Source: Fimbriimonadia bacterium
Lineage (GTDB): Bacteria; Armatimonadota; Fimbriimonadia; Fimbriimonadales; Fimbriimonadaceae
Reading direction: 5' to 3'
NCBI GenBank assembly: GCA_030427425.1
Contig: JAUICQ010000008.1
Coordinates: 23,976-87,975, forward strand
Length of the DNA stretch: 64,000 nt
Each line of letters begins with the position of its first letter. Positions within the stretch are counted from its first letter, which is position 1. Below the pieces are notes generated by a model. It made no database searches, was not told the origin of the DNA, and worked only from the letters and a program-made list of their open reading frames with translations. The position numbers and the translations under genes are program-made. Positions 26,853-37,919 of the stretch are shown piece by piece.

Positions 26853-28523
26853 TTATCTGCTCCATCTTACTCTTTTACTAGCTGTTTTTGGTGTAGTATT
26901 TTTATCACCTTGAATCTCATCACTTACGTCTTCATCGGTAGAATACAGGCAATCGGAAGTCCGTTTGGTGCTCTTATTTGCTGTACGAGATATTATATTT
27001 TGATCCTCTATTATTTCTTCAGTAGAGCCATTGGAATTTAGTATGCTTGCGATATCTAAAAAGAGGATCCGTTGTATATCAGCTGACGTGTAACTAAGAG
27101 CGCTTCTATAATATGCCGATCCCTGTTTGATGCGGATTTTTTTTTCATTTCCAATATGTTCCTGCATTATAGTAGCACCTGGTTTGGTAGTTATAGTCCT
27201 AGTGCTATTTTTGCAATGACACGTATAATCTTCAAAGTGAATGTACCTTTCTCCATATAGAACCTCAGGTGTTGAAATAGCTATGCCGTCCGTATCATAT
27301 ACTGTAGATACTTTTTGTAAAGATTTTTTTAACGATACTCCTTTGAAGCCTTGTGTTGATATCTCTAAGGATTTATTCTCAAGATTTGGATAAGTACTAA
27401 TCATTCCTGCTGGATAGTGGACTTCTTCTAATTCGATAGTTCCGCCAGCCCCTCTCCTACCTCTCTTGATTTGATGATGAGGGCATATGGTAATGGATTG
27501 ACCGTCTTTATGCCATCCAAACGCTTTAGCTAGAGATAAATTAATTCCATCAAATAAAAGTTCTGATTTCCCGAATGGGTGTATTATCTCATTTCCTTGT
27601 TCAGAGTAGAAGCATCTTAATCCTTCTACGGAGAAAAGTTCTTTACTTCCATCTTTATAGCTCACTACAATCCCTAAGTTAGGAATAACTGCTCTGTTTA
27701 ATATTAAATTATTGAAATGTTTGTCGGGAACCGAATGGGCTGCAATTTCTTCTTCAGAGAGATTTAAGTTTAGTAATTCGCATATCTCTGAATACTTTAT
27801 TTTATGCGGATTACTACCGTCAATAAAATGCCATTCTAAGTCATTGCCTTCTAATTCCTTTTGTATAATAATACGCTTCAAATTATTGTTATGTATTATT
27901 ATCTCTTTACTAGTATTTTTAATTGTTAAAAGAGGAGTGGAAATTTCTGATTTGAGGCCTAATGGAGCAGGTATTAAATCGCAGCTTAGTTCAGTAAGCA
28001 ATCCTTGAGATTGCGGGATGTAGCCGGTTATTCTATCCTCTGCTGAAAACATCCAGAACTGTTTAGGGGTGCAAGATTGCTTCATTATTCCAGGTACAGC
28101 ACTCTGAAACTTAATTTTACCGTTTCTAATATAGTGGATACTATCACACATTGTTTTGGTAATCAACATATAGTCGTTAGAATATGAAATTAACTTTATG
28201 TTGTCTGTAATATAAATTCTCATTCCAAAAGGCAAATAAACTTTAGAGATGCCATTCTGGAACTTGATGGCTCTAATCCCTAAAGGGGAGTGCATCTCTC
28301 TGCTACCATCAGCAAATGTGTAAACTTCAACACCAGATTCTGAAATATGTTTGCTGTGAAGATATTTCCAATCGGCAGATCCATTAATTGTTTCTATATT
28401 GCTAGGAAGGGAATCATCGTTTATGTTTATTTTCGGATTCGCGTCTGCACCGTAGTTGATGTAAGTAATGAACGTTGTGATACAAAAGCAGAATAAGAGA
28501 TTTATAAAGTTATAGTTTTTCAT
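26853..28523 (-). CDS. Large exported protein with repeated DGSxE..G..PFG modules, unknown function
   Basis: About 556 residues from the ATG at 28523. An ATG at 28544 would add seven residues before the signal peptide. The signal peptide is a long hydrophobic stretch ending near NYGADA. At least two segments share a pattern: FADGSREMHSPLGIRAIKF followed by VYLPFGMRIY, and YKDGSKELFSVEGLRCFY followed by IIHPFGKSEL. A third related segment is likely (EVHYPAGMIS). The protein is beta-rich and basic at its C terminus (TASKRVRW). Family unknown. Downstream of the ferredoxin reductase gene in the same direction. Confidence 0.68.
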   Translation of the reverse strand: MKNYNFINLLFCFCITTFITYINYGADANPKININDDSLPSNIETINGSADWKYLHSKHISESGVEVYTFADGSREMHSPLGIRAIKFQNGISKVYLPFGMRIYITDNIKLISYSNDYMLITKTMCDSIHYIRNGKIKFQSAVPGIMKQSCTPKQFWMFSAEDRITGYIPQSQGLLTELSCDLIPAPLGLKSEISTPLLTIKNTSKEIIIHNNNLKRIIIQKELEGNDLEWHFIDGSNPHKIKYSEICELLNLNLSEEEIAAHSVPDKHFNNLILNRAVIPNLGIVVSYKDGSKELFSVEGLRCFYSEQGNEIIHPFGKSELLFDGINLSLAKAFGWHKDGQSITICPHHQIKRGRRGAGGTIELEEVHYPAGMISTYPNLENKSLEISTQGFKGVSLKKSLQKVSTVYDTDGIAISTPEVLYGERYIHFEDYTCHCKNSTRTITTKPGATIMQEHIGNEKKIRIKQGSAYYRSALSYTSADIQRILFLDIASILNSNGSTEEIIEDQNIISRTANKSTKRTSDCLYSTDEDVSDEIQGDKNTTPKTASKRVRWSR

Positions 28524-28609
28524 AATTATATATATATATAGCACCTCATACGGCTCTAATGCATGTAAGTTGCCCTGAGTGGGTTTAAAAATAGTATTTT
28601 GACTTAAGC

Positions 28610-29593
28610 TTAGAATTTAAAATCGGAACTATGACCCGGGAAGAGTCGTGCTTTTCCATCAATCATCGTCTTGATTTTGCATATAGCCAGTGCAGCTTCA
28701 GCAGTTCCTGTTGCGATAAGCTTAATCTTATGTGGATATGCTGCCACATCTCCGACCGCAAATATTCCAGGCAGATTGGTCTGACAGTATTCATCCACAA
28801 GAATAGAATTTTTTTCTATTTGCAATCCCCAATCTAATAACGGACCCAGTGACGATTTGAATCCGATATTAATGATAAGTGCATCGGTATCTAGTATGCG
28901 AGTCTCTTTGCTTTGGGTATGCGTTACCTCGATATTTGTAAGTTTTTCTTCACCAATCAGCTTAGTCGGAAGTTGCCAAAGGTGTTTCTTAATTCCTAAT
29001 TTTTCACTCTCTTCAAGTGTAGATTCGTGTGACTTAAATACATCTCTCCGGTGGATAATTTCTACTTTTTCTGCAATCGAATGAAGATGGCAAGCCCAGT
29101 CTAATGCGGAATCGCCTCCTCCTACGATATGTACTTTTTTATCTTTAAAAATTTCTGGATTAGTTACTCCATAATATAATCCGTTATTTAAAAATTTAGA
29201 ATCATTCTCTAATGGTAATTTTGTGGGCTGGAAGCTGCCTATTCCGGCTGCTAATATAATACACTTACAGCCTATGGTTGTTCCATCGGACAATATTAGA
29301 TTGTAGCCATCATCTAACTTTTCTATGTTATTAGCAGTGACATTCAAGCTTATTCCAGGATTAAATAACATCGCCTGATCTGTAAAATTTTTCACAAGAT
29401 CTTTAGCTAGAATTTTAGGAAATCCTGGCATATCGTAAATATACTTCTCAGGATATAGTGCCGTTAACTGACCGCCTAATTGGGGCAAGCTATCGATAAT
29501 ATGGCACGAGAGTCCTCTCATCCCAGCATAAAAACTTGCAAACAGGCCACAGGGTCCTCCGCCTATTACTAGTACATCAACCATATATAACAT
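28610..29593 (-). CDS. Ferredoxin--NADP(+) reductase, thioredoxin-reductase-like type
   Basis: FAD flavoprotein moving electrons between NADPH and ferredoxin or flavodoxin. In 327 residues it has the FAD Rossmann motif VLVIGGGPCGLFAS, the NADPH motif VHIVGGGDSALDWA with RR in IHRRDVFKSHES, and the FAD-closing GIFAVGDVAAYPHKIKLIATG. The redox CxxC of thioredoxin reductase is absent, and YDMPGFPKILAKDLV is characteristic of the YumC-type FNR family. Alternative starts lie at 29593 and 29584 (MVDVLVIG). Divergent from the coiled-coil gene at 29674. Confidence 0.9.
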   Translation of the reverse strand: MLYMVDVLVIGGGPCGLFASFYAGMRGLSCHIIDSLPQLGGQLTALYPEKYIYDMPGFPKILAKDLVKNFTDQAMLFNPGISLNVTANNIEKLDDGYNLILSDGTTIGCKCIILAAGIGSFQPTKLPLENDSKFLNNGLYYGVTNPEIFKDKKVHIVGGGDSALDWACHLHSIAEKVEIIHRRDVFKSHESTLEESEKLGIKKHLWQLPTKLIGEEKLTNIEVTHTQSKETRILDTDALIINIGFKSSLGPLLDWGLQIEKNSILVDEYCQTNLPGIFAVGDVAAYPHKIKLIATGTAEAALAICKIKTMIDGKARLFPGHSSDFKF

Positions 29594-29673
29594 TATGCAA
29601 TAAGAATATATTTTTAGGTATTCATCCTGTATTTAATAGATAAAGTTTAATTTTAAAATTGAAAAGTTGTATC

Positions 29674-30342
29674 ATGAATGAAATGAAGATGAATAAAACA
29701 GTTTTGTGTATAGGATTATTGTTCGGCTTGGCTGTCGTTAATGCTTCGGACGATGGTGGTAGTAGTTCCGAAGAAATAGTTAATTATTCAGATGATGATG
29801 TTGACGCATTTACAGGGATGAACGAACTAGATGCCGATTCTGCAGAAGCATCAAAGATAGTAGAGCGTGATGACACACCTTCACGAATAGAATCATTGCA
29901 AAAAATGATTGTAGATCTTCAAGATAGTATGGATTCACTAACAGATTCATATGAAACCAAACTGCATGAACTAGAGGGGCAGAAGTCGGCATTACGGGCG
30001 ACTGTGGAACGGTTGCAACAAGTAAATGAGCAGAATTCTGAATATCATAAAGCATTGTTGCAGGATAACTTACGAGATGCAGAAAAGAGTTTTGAAACGA
30101 TTAAAGGCAATCTGGAGAGAAGGGTAGAAGAACTAACCGGAATAGTGTGCGAGAAAGACGGATTAATCAGCGAATTGCGCCAGAATTGCGAAGAATTAGA
30201 GCAGCTTCTACAAGAAGAGAGACGTAAAAAAGATATGGACGCGAAAACTCAGGATTTGATGAGACAGGTGAGAATCCTAAATATGGAGATTTCGAATTTA
30301 AAGAGAAGACTGGCCGAATATGAATCGATGGGTGATGAGTAA
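29674..30342 (+). CDS. Exported coiled-coil protein, unknown function
   Basis: About 222 residues. A signal peptide (hydrophobic VLCIGLLFGLAVVNA) is followed by an acidic low-complexity stretch with runs of Ser, Asp and Glu, then a long coiled coil from about residue 60 to the end. ATGs at 29674, 29683 and 29689 are all possible, and a TTG at 29659 is less likely. The heptads are rich in Leu, Glu, Gln and Arg (MIVDLQDSMDSLTDSYETKL onward). It resembles a structural or effector protein. No family recognised. Confidence 0.7.
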   Translation: MNEMKMNKTVLCIGLLFGLAVVNASDDGGSSSEEIVNYSDDDVDAFTGMNELDADSAEASKIVERDDTPSRIESLQKMIVDLQDSMDSLTDSYETKLHELEGQKSALRATVERLQQVNEQNSEYHKALLQDNLRDAEKSFETIKGNLERRVEELTGIVCEKDGLISELRQNCEELEQLLQEERRKKDMDAKTQDLMRQVRILNMEISNLKRRLAEYESMGDE

Positions 30343-30450
30343 TTACTCTCCACTTCGATTAATGAATTTATAGATGTTGGTTCTAAAAAGGGGAAAAGCT
30401 TACCAAATATTACAGTCGTCCCTGTGTGTGTTCACTAATTCGGTGACAAA

Positions 30451-31182
30451 CTACTCAATAGAAGTAGCTTCAATCATCTGGACGGAGTCTTTATCTTGCG
30501 CGCTAGGGGTTAGCATTTCAATCAGCTCTCCGTCGAAATTTTCAACGAGGAGTGCTCCGTCATCGGTGTAGCCTTTAAATTTAACGATGTTACCAGTATC
30601 ATCATGATATATTTTGCTTGATGAAGCATCGAACTGCTCCCATCTCTCTTTTACATCTCTCCATGTATAAGGAATAGGGTGAGAGATAAATCTATTAAGA
30701 ATCTTCTGATAAATTTCCAGTGCAGTCTTTTTATTAACATCTCCTCTGTTCAGGCATCCTGCATGAGGGAGTGAGTCTGGCAATGTTACGTTACCATAAT
30801 TAATACCTATACCAACAACGGGGACATTCCCGTGTTCGGTTTCAATTATTTCTGTTATTATTCCTCCAACTTTTTTGTTGTTATGAATAATATCGTTAGG
30901 CCAGCATACATTACAATTTAGCTCTTCAGCAATACAGATGGCAATGGAAAATCCTATCAGCCAAGGTTTGGTATGGTTCAATATTTCTTTAAAGGCTATA
31001 GTACAGTTGAACGATTGTTCTTTGGTGCTGTACCAGATTCTTTCTCCAGTACCTCTTCCATGGGTCTGCTCTAGTGCAATAATGGTTCCTGGTGATTTAT
31101 GGAAATCTAACTTGAGGTGCTCTATCATTTTATCCTGAGTAGAATGGATGGAGTTATATATTACAATGTTAGAATTATTCAT
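30451..31182 (-). CDS. birA: Biotin--[acetyl-CoA-carboxylase] ligase
   Basis: Attaches biotin to the lysine of biotin carrier proteins. The 243-residue form has only the catalytic and C-terminal domains, with no N-terminal DNA-binding domain, so it is not expected to repress transcription. Visible motifs are NSIHSTQDKM, the biotinyl-AMP loop QTHGRGTGERIWYS, CWPNDIIHNNKKVGGIITE and VGIGINYGNV. A possible target in this window is a partner of the biotin carboxylase at 60862, which itself lacks a biotin domain. Confidence 0.93.
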   Translation of the reverse strand: MNNSNIVIYNSIHSTQDKMIEHLKLDFHKSPGTIIALEQTHGRGTGERIWYSTKEQSFNCTIAFKEILNHTKPWLIGFSIAICIAEELNCNVCWPNDIIHNNKKVGGIITEIIETEHGNVPVVGIGINYGNVTLPDSLPHAGCLNRGDVNKKTALEIYQKILNRFISHPIPYTWRDVKERWEQFDASSSKIYHDDTGNIVKFKGYTDDGALLVENFDGELIEMLTPSAQDKDSVQMIEATSIE

Positions 31183-31301
31183 GATTGGCTGATAAAAATA
31201 GAGTTTACCCCAATAGAAGTGACTGTTATAGTCTAGGTTTAATGCTGTATATTCAAGATGTGTGCTAAGTTGGGGTGTAAACTAAGGAAGAATATTAATA
31301 G

Positions 31302-32624
<1,323 letters not shown>

Positions 32625-32644
32625 ATAGTTAGGTTGGGAGTTAT

Positions 32645-33373
32645 ATGTCGATATTGTTGTTCGCTGCTTGGTTATTATATTTAGTTGTGTTTGTGATGCT
32701 GATAACGAAATATACTATTCCTTGGAGCTTGGCTGTTGAGAGATGGGTTTTAGATAAACGATCGAAAGTTTGGGCATGGCCAATCTACTTTTTGCTTGCC
32801 CTGTATGGAACTTTCAGTGTAGTTTTTATCTCTATAGTGACGATTCTTATAGCCTTATGTGCTTTAGGGATTAGTGTTATGATGATAGCATCCCTTAGTT
32901 TTCTAAATATTTTACTTGCTGTTGTAGGTCTGTTCCTAGGAGTTGTATATTTCTACCCAATAGTATTGTACGTATATAGAACGTACCGTCGCTTGTTGTA
33001 TTTTTGTGAAAAAACAGAGGGTAAGGGTGTGGTTCCATGGGCATTGGCTAATACTCATATTGCTATATTTAGCTTGCCGACGATACTTAGTGTTTTTCCA
33101 CTATTGTTTTATACAGTGGGTACAACATCTTTCATGGAGTATTTGTCAAAAGACTTTCTTAAACCCGAAGGTGGTTTTTATCTATTGAGTAGAGTAGATA
33201 TAATTGGGTTATTTGGATTTGCTTTAGTGTTTATTATAGTATGCCTAATAACTAGCATAGGATTACCTTGGTATATTCTGGCCAAAGATGCTGTAGCTGA
33301 GCAGATGCAACGTGATAAGATGCATCCTGGTGATACGGAGTCCGATTCTAAGAATAGCAGCGAGTCGGTTTAG
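32645..33373 (+). CDS. Polytopic membrane protein, unknown function
   Basis: A 242-residue protein with about five hydrophobic segments (near residues 2-22, 38-85, 90-112, 138-158 and 175-205) and a hydrophilic Asp/Ser-rich C-terminal tail. It starts 20 bases after eno and is probably co-transcribed with it. No transport or enzyme motif is recognised. Confidence 0.65.
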   Translation: MSILLFAAWLLYLVVFVMLITKYTIPWSLAVERWVLDKRSKVWAWPIYFLLALYGTFSVVFISIVTILIALCALGISVMMIASLSFLNILLAVVGLFLGVVYFYPIVLYVYRTYRRLLYFCEKTEGKGVVPWALANTHIAIFSLPTILSVFPLLFYTVGTTSFMEYLSKDFLKPEGGFYLLSRVDIIGLFGFALVFIIVCLITSIGLPWYILAKDAVAEQMQRDKMHPGDTESDSKNSSESV

Positions 33374-33446
33374 TTATAATACTTGGCAGAATACTCCTCT
33401 GCCTCTACATTATTTCATTTCAAGTAGTGTTATAATGTGAAATGGG

Positions 33447-33917
33447 ATGAAGAAAAAAGTACAGTCGGCTGCAGAAATATTAAATAGAAAGGCACGATAC
33501 AACTACGAGGTATTCGATACCTATGAAGCAGGATTGGTGCTGGTAGGATCGGAAGTTAAGAGCATCTGGAAAGGGAATGCCAACCTGACCGATGCGTACT
33601 GCAGAGTAATGTCGGACGAAGTGTGGCTTATAAACTGTGATGTCGAACCCTATTCGCATGCTTCACACTACATACCAGAACGTAGGAGGAGTGTCAAACT
33701 GTTACTGCACCGGAAAGAGATTAACGTGCTTTCCAGAAAGTGTGATGAAAAAGGATTCACGCTAGTTCCTCTGAAAATTTATTTCAAACATGGTAAGGCC
33801 AAGTTGCTATTTGGCTTGTGTAGAGGTAAAAAAGAGTACGATAAGCGTCAGAAAATAGCAAAAGATGAGACCAGAAGAGAAAAAGAAAGAATGGCTCGAG
33901 GTAGATTCTACGACTAG
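33447..33917 (+). CDS. smpB: tmRNA-binding protein SmpB
   Basis: Small basic protein that binds tmRNA and brings it to stalled ribosomes for trans-translation. In 156 residues it shows ILNRKARYNYEVFDTYEAGL, VGSEVKSIWKGNANLTDAY, HRKEINVLSRKCDEKGFTLVPL, and the basic C-terminal tail RREKERMARGRFYD that senses an empty mRNA channel. Length is normal. The tmRNA gene is not seen nearby. Confidence 0.96.
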   Translation: MKKKVQSAAEILNRKARYNYEVFDTYEAGLVLVGSEVKSIWKGNANLTDAYCRVMSDEVWLINCDVEPYSHASHYIPERRRSVKLLLHRKEINVLSRKCDEKGFTLVPLKIYFKHGKAKLLFGLCRGKKEYDKRQKIAKDETRREKERMARGRFYD

Positions 33918-34021
33918 CGACCTATTATCGGTTGTTTTTTTTAATTCTGTTATATTTTCTTAAGCAATAATCATTTAAAAAGTACTAAAATAAATTTATG
34001 ATTAGCAATAAAAGAGGTTAT

Positions 34022-35833
34022 ATGTTAAAATACGCCACTGTTTTAACAGCTATTGGGTTTACTTCTGGTGTTTCTTTTTGTATAGAGGGTGGTATTGTAC
34101 ATGATATTGTAGTTCAGGGATCTAAGCATATATCAGATCAATCATTGCTTTCTGTTGTTCAGAGTAAAGTAGGAACTTCCTATGATGAAAGCACGCTTAA
34201 AAGTGATGAGAACGCGATAAGAAATTTAGGATTTTTTAAAGATGTAAAAGTGGTTGGACGAGAATTATCCGATAAAGATCGTGAGATTATTATTCAGGTA
34301 GCAGAATATCCTTTAATTACTACAGTAAGCATAGAGGGTTGTGGAGCAGTTCCAAAAGAAGACATTGAGAAAGTAGTTGAAAAATATAATATAACAGGGA
34401 ATGTTCTCAGTTTGTCTAGTTTAACTCTACTTAAGTCGGATATCCAGTCCTTATATTCTGATAGGAATTATTATGCAGATGTAGATGTAGCATGTTCTGA
34501 TGCAGATGAAAACAATGCTGCTAAATTAGACATTAACATTGAAGAAAAAAAAGTAGGTGAAGTAGAAATTAAAGGACTCACCAAAACTTCGGAACATCTG
34601 ATAAGAAAAATTATTAAGACCAAATCAGGCGATTACTTTAACTATAAAACTTTTAACACCGATTGGAGACGATTAAATGATACCGGTTGGTTTGAGAGCA
34701 TTGTACCTGGAGCCACTCAGAATGCAGAGGATAAAAATAAGGTGAATCTCTCATTAGATTGTAAAGAGGGATCGGCAACCTCTTTTAGTATCATGGCCAC
34801 TATGAATAGTGACTGGAGACCGGTTGGTACTGTCACTTATGGTACTAGCAATCTGCTTGGCACGGGTCAGCATTTAAACATTTCTGCTAGCTCTGATGCT
34901 AAAGGATCTGGATTAAGTGGATCTGTCGATTATAGCTACCCATATTTCACAGAGAGTAACGATACGGTGTCCATGAGTCTGTACTCCAAGATAGATCCAT
35001 ACTTTTCAACAGGTACCTATGGTAACAAAAAATGGAGCGTAGGTGAAGATTCCATTGCAGAGAGAAGAAATGGTTTAAGATTAGGATACTTGAAAAATAT
35101 TAATGACGAATGGAGTGCAGGTGTAAGCGCTAAGGGAGAGCAATCGTACTCTATTGAGAATGATAAGATTAACTTCAACAATATCAGACAAGATGGAAAA
35201 TACTATGGTCTGACTGGTACTGTAGTTAGAGATACTACCGATATACCATCGTTCCCAACAGAAGGTACAGAGTTCACTGTGAGAGCTGAGGGTGGCATGG
35301 GTAAACTAACCACTGTGTCTGGTATCCCACATATCGTACTGGACGGACCCAAAGTTGACGAAGATTATAATATATTCAAAGTAACAGGGGAGTTTAAAGC
35401 TTATTTTTCAGGAAAAATTAATTACGGCGAGATGCCTGTTAATACCTTGAAACCAGTCTGGGCATTCCGATTGAAAGGTGGAAAGATTTTTGGAAACGGA
35501 CCGTTTTTCCAGCAGTTTTTTGTGGGTGGAAACGGAACACTTAGAGGATATCCCGATCATCGTTTCTGGGGTAAAAACATGTACTCTGCAAGTAGTGAAT
35601 ATAGATATCCGTTCCATGATAGTTTCTACGGATTCCTCTTTGCCGATACCGGATATGCATGGGAAGGGTATCCTGGAACTCACGAGTATAAACAGAAAGG
35701 ATCTCCCGAAATTACACTTGGTTATGGATTCGGAGCCGGTCTGAAGACTCCGCTCGGACTCATTACCTTGGCCCTAGCGTTCGATAAAGATTTTAACTAT
35801 ACAATACATCCTTCTTTGGGTATGAGATTTTAA
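34022..35833 (+). CDS. bamA: Outer membrane protein assembly factor BamA (short, about three POTRA domains)
   Basis: Core of the machinery inserting beta-barrel proteins into the outer membrane. About 603 residues from the ATG at 34022, which has AGAGG just upstream. An ATG at 33998 is possible. After the signal peptide, three POTRA-like repeats can be seen, beginning IVHDIVVQGSKHIS, ITTVSIEGCGAVP and VGEVEIKGLTKTSE. The 16-strand barrel with the conserved LRGYPDHRFWG loop follows, ending in a terminal Phe (SLGMRF). Typical BamA has five POTRA domains and about 750-800 residues, so this one is shortened. It is followed by ompH, as in many genomes. Confidence 0.9.
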   Translation: MLKYATVLTAIGFTSGVSFCIEGGIVHDIVVQGSKHISDQSLLSVVQSKVGTSYDESTLKSDENAIRNLGFFKDVKVVGRELSDKDREIIIQVAEYPLITTVSIEGCGAVPKEDIEKVVEKYNITGNVLSLSSLTLLKSDIQSLYSDRNYYADVDVACSDADENNAAKLDINIEEKKVGEVEIKGLTKTSEHLIRKIIKTKSGDYFNYKTFNTDWRRLNDTGWFESIVPGATQNAEDKNKVNLSLDCKEGSATSFSIMATMNSDWRPVGTVTYGTSNLLGTGQHLNISASSDAKGSGLSGSVDYSYPYFTESNDTVSMSLYSKIDPYFSTGTYGNKKWSVGEDSIAERRNGLRLGYLKNINDEWSAGVSAKGEQSYSIENDKINFNNIRQDGKYYGLTGTVVRDTTDIPSFPTEGTEFTVRAEGGMGKLTTVSGIPHIVLDGPKVDEDYNIFKVTGEFKAYFSGKINYGEMPVNTLKPVWAFRLKGGKIFGNGPFFQQFFVGGNGTLRGYPDHRFWGKNMYSASSEYRYPFHDSFYGFLFADTGYAWEGYPGTHEYKQKGSPEITLGYGFGAGLKTPLGLITLALAFDKDFNYTIHPSLGMRF

Positions 35834-35852
35834 TACATAGGATAACAAACAT

Positions 35853-36515
35853 ATGAAGAAAATTAATTTATTAAATAAAGAAAACTTAAAAAGATTAGCA
35901 GTGTGCTCCCTGGTAGTAGTAACAACAGCAATAGCAAATGCATCAGCTGTTAAAATTGGCAGGCTAGACAAAGAAAAAGTATTTCAGAGTGCAAACGTCA
36001 CCAAAGTATATCAGGGTGAATTTAAACGCCAGAATGATGTATGGATGGAATTTATGCAAATCTTGCATTCTACTAATACTGCTGAAGTAGATTTATTAGA
36101 GAACTTAAGAGCTAATATGTTAAGCACTCAGGCTACCAATAAATTCTCTGTTGAAAAATTACAAAAACAGATCCTACAAGGTGATAGCAGAAGAAAAGAG
36201 TTAATGCAGAAAAAAGATACATTAACTGATGATGATAAGAAAGAATTAGATAAATTTAAGAACTTAGATTCTAAAAGAGAAGAGTATAAGCGTAGTATGC
36301 AGAAAGTATATGACGAATATATGAAAACCATGAGCGATAAAGCACAGATGTTAATTAACGAATGTATTAATACTTGTCTGAAAAAAATTGCTGATGAAAA
36401 AGGCTATACAGACGTATATAGCTCTGAAGTACTATTGTTCTCAAAGAATGATGTTACGGAAGATGTTATTAAAGAGATGAATGCTAAAGAAGTTGAACCT
36501 TTAATTAAAGATTAA
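35853..36515 (+). CDS. skp: OmpH/Skp-family periplasmic chaperone
   Basis: Periplasmic holdase that escorts unfolded outer membrane proteins to BamA. The 220-residue protein has a signal peptide (ending ANASA), an OmpH-like N-terminal strand (VKIGRLDKEKVFQSANVTKVY), a long basic and acidic helical hairpin through the middle, and a returning strand near the end. It is longer than E. coli Skp (161 residues) with extended arms. Location 19 bases after bamA strongly supports the call. Confidence 0.85.
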   Translation: MKKINLLNKENLKRLAVCSLVVVTTAIANASAVKIGRLDKEKVFQSANVTKVYQGEFKRQNDVWMEFMQILHSTNTAEVDLLENLRANMLSTQATNKFSVEKLQKQILQGDSRRKELMQKKDTLTDDDKKELDKFKNLDSKREEYKRSMQKVYDEYMKTMSDKAQMLINECINTCLKKIADEKGYTDVYSSEVLLFSKNDVTEDVIKEMNAKEVEPLIKD

Positions 36516-36567
36516 TATTCTAAAGTAATAATATTCTCTTATTTAATAACATAATATAAGTAAGGGA

Positions 36568-37593
36568 ATGAAAAGATTAATAAATTGTGTTCTAATAGCA
36601 GTAGTATTACTAGCAGGTTGTAGCAGATCTACGAATAATACTGCTGTCTATATTAATAAAGATAAGTTTATATCCGTACTGGTCAGTAAATATTTTACAG
36701 ATTCCTCTATTAAGCATGATAAATTCCAAGCTAATCTTCCGCTTTATAATAGTTTGAATGTTCAAAGAGATGATGGCGAAGAAGATAATAGAGTGGTACA
36801 AAATTATAAATTTGGAATAACTACACCTCTGAATTTACTGGAAAATAATTATAAACAGAATCTAAAGGATAACTTAGAAGTCTTCTACTATATTCAGAAT
36901 AAGCATAGTATATCTAACTATACAGATGATGCAGTTAAAAAGTTTGTTAATAATTTAACTTCAGAACATTATATTCACGGGCTAAGAAAAGTATTTAGTA
37001 AGTACTCTAACACGATTGGTGAAGAGTATTTTAAGCTGGCAAATTTAGTGGGATTTCCCGATCCCGATCCTACCTCGGTATTGGCTAACGCTAATACTCC
37101 AGGATTCTCCTCCCAGAACTTTCTAGCAAAAAATATTCGGAACAATATTAACCAGACAATTTATAGTCGGGATGTATTCTGGAGCGAATACTTAACTAGA
37201 AGTAGACTGAAATCTGAGAACATTATTGAAAACTATCAGAAGAGTAAGTCTATTAATTATGAAAAGATTAATCAGATGATATATCCTTATATAGAGAAGT
37301 CTAGTACTATTTCTAATTCTATCAAAAAATTGAAAAATTCAGACCCAAAAAATATAGATATAACTCTCGCAGAACTTAAATCTTTGGAGCTAAATAGTGT
37401 AAATCCTCCAATAATATCTAAGAAGATAAATCAGAATCAGGATTCATGCTTTAATATAGATTCAGTAAGTAACTATGCTGAAAATTCTGTACTATTATGG
37501 TGTAAATTAAATAATTATCAACTGTCAGAGGATGCTGATAACGTTACGGACAGGACTGATGATCTTATTGCCTGGTATAACAATAAAATATAA
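36568..37593 (+). CDS. Predicted lipoprotein, unknown function
   Basis: A 341-residue protein with a clear lipobox (VVLLAGC; lipidated Cys at residue 18). The mature region is Asn-, Tyr-, Lys- and Ser-rich, mainly helical, with no recognised domain. It lies 52 bases after the skp-like gene in the same direction and may be part of the same unit. Asn/Lys content is higher than in the housekeeping genes nearby, as in other fast-evolving exported proteins here. Confidence 0.68.
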   Translation: MKRLINCVLIAVVLLAGCSRSTNNTAVYINKDKFISVLVSKYFTDSSIKHDKFQANLPLYNSLNVQRDDGEEDNRVVQNYKFGITTPLNLLENNYKQNLKDNLEVFYYIQNKHSISNYTDDAVKKFVNNLTSEHYIHGLRKVFSKYSNTIGEEYFKLANLVGFPDPDPTSVLANANTPGFSSQNFLAKNIRNNINQTIYSRDVFWSEYLTRSRLKSENIIENYQKSKSINYEKINQMIYPYIEKSSTISNSIKKLKNSDPKNIDITLAELKSLELNSVNPPIISKKINQNQDSCFNIDSVSNYAENSVLLWCKLNNYQLSEDADNVTDRTDDLIAWYNNKI

Positions 37594-37919
37594 GCACTCC
37601 GTATCGAATCATTTGATTTATAAAAGGGCACGGACTTCCTTCTAGAATGATAGCAGCGTAGAGATTTGAGTGGTGGATGCTGTATCGCATTTAATATTTT
37701 TATAATAATTAATGTTAATTTATTAGTTTAATTATGGTGATATATAGATTAGAGTCCCTGTAGTGGGTTATCCTGAAATGGAATCTTTTTTTTATTAATA
37801 ATATTTTTCCTTAATTAGTTCAAAGCCAATAGTTCTCTGTCGACTGTTAATAATAATATACTGAAATGATTAATTCTACCGATTATTTACCTAATAAATA
37901 ATAATTGAGGTAAAAAAGG
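37594..37919. other. Gene-free spacer, 326 bases
   Basis: No convincing gene. It contains what look like decayed pieces of the dispersed repeats (CACGGACTTCCTTCTAGAATGAT near 37630-37650 and a TTATCCTGAAATGGAA piece near 37768-37783) in AT-rich DNA. The promoter of the LRR gene must lie in the last part. Confidence 0.4.
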
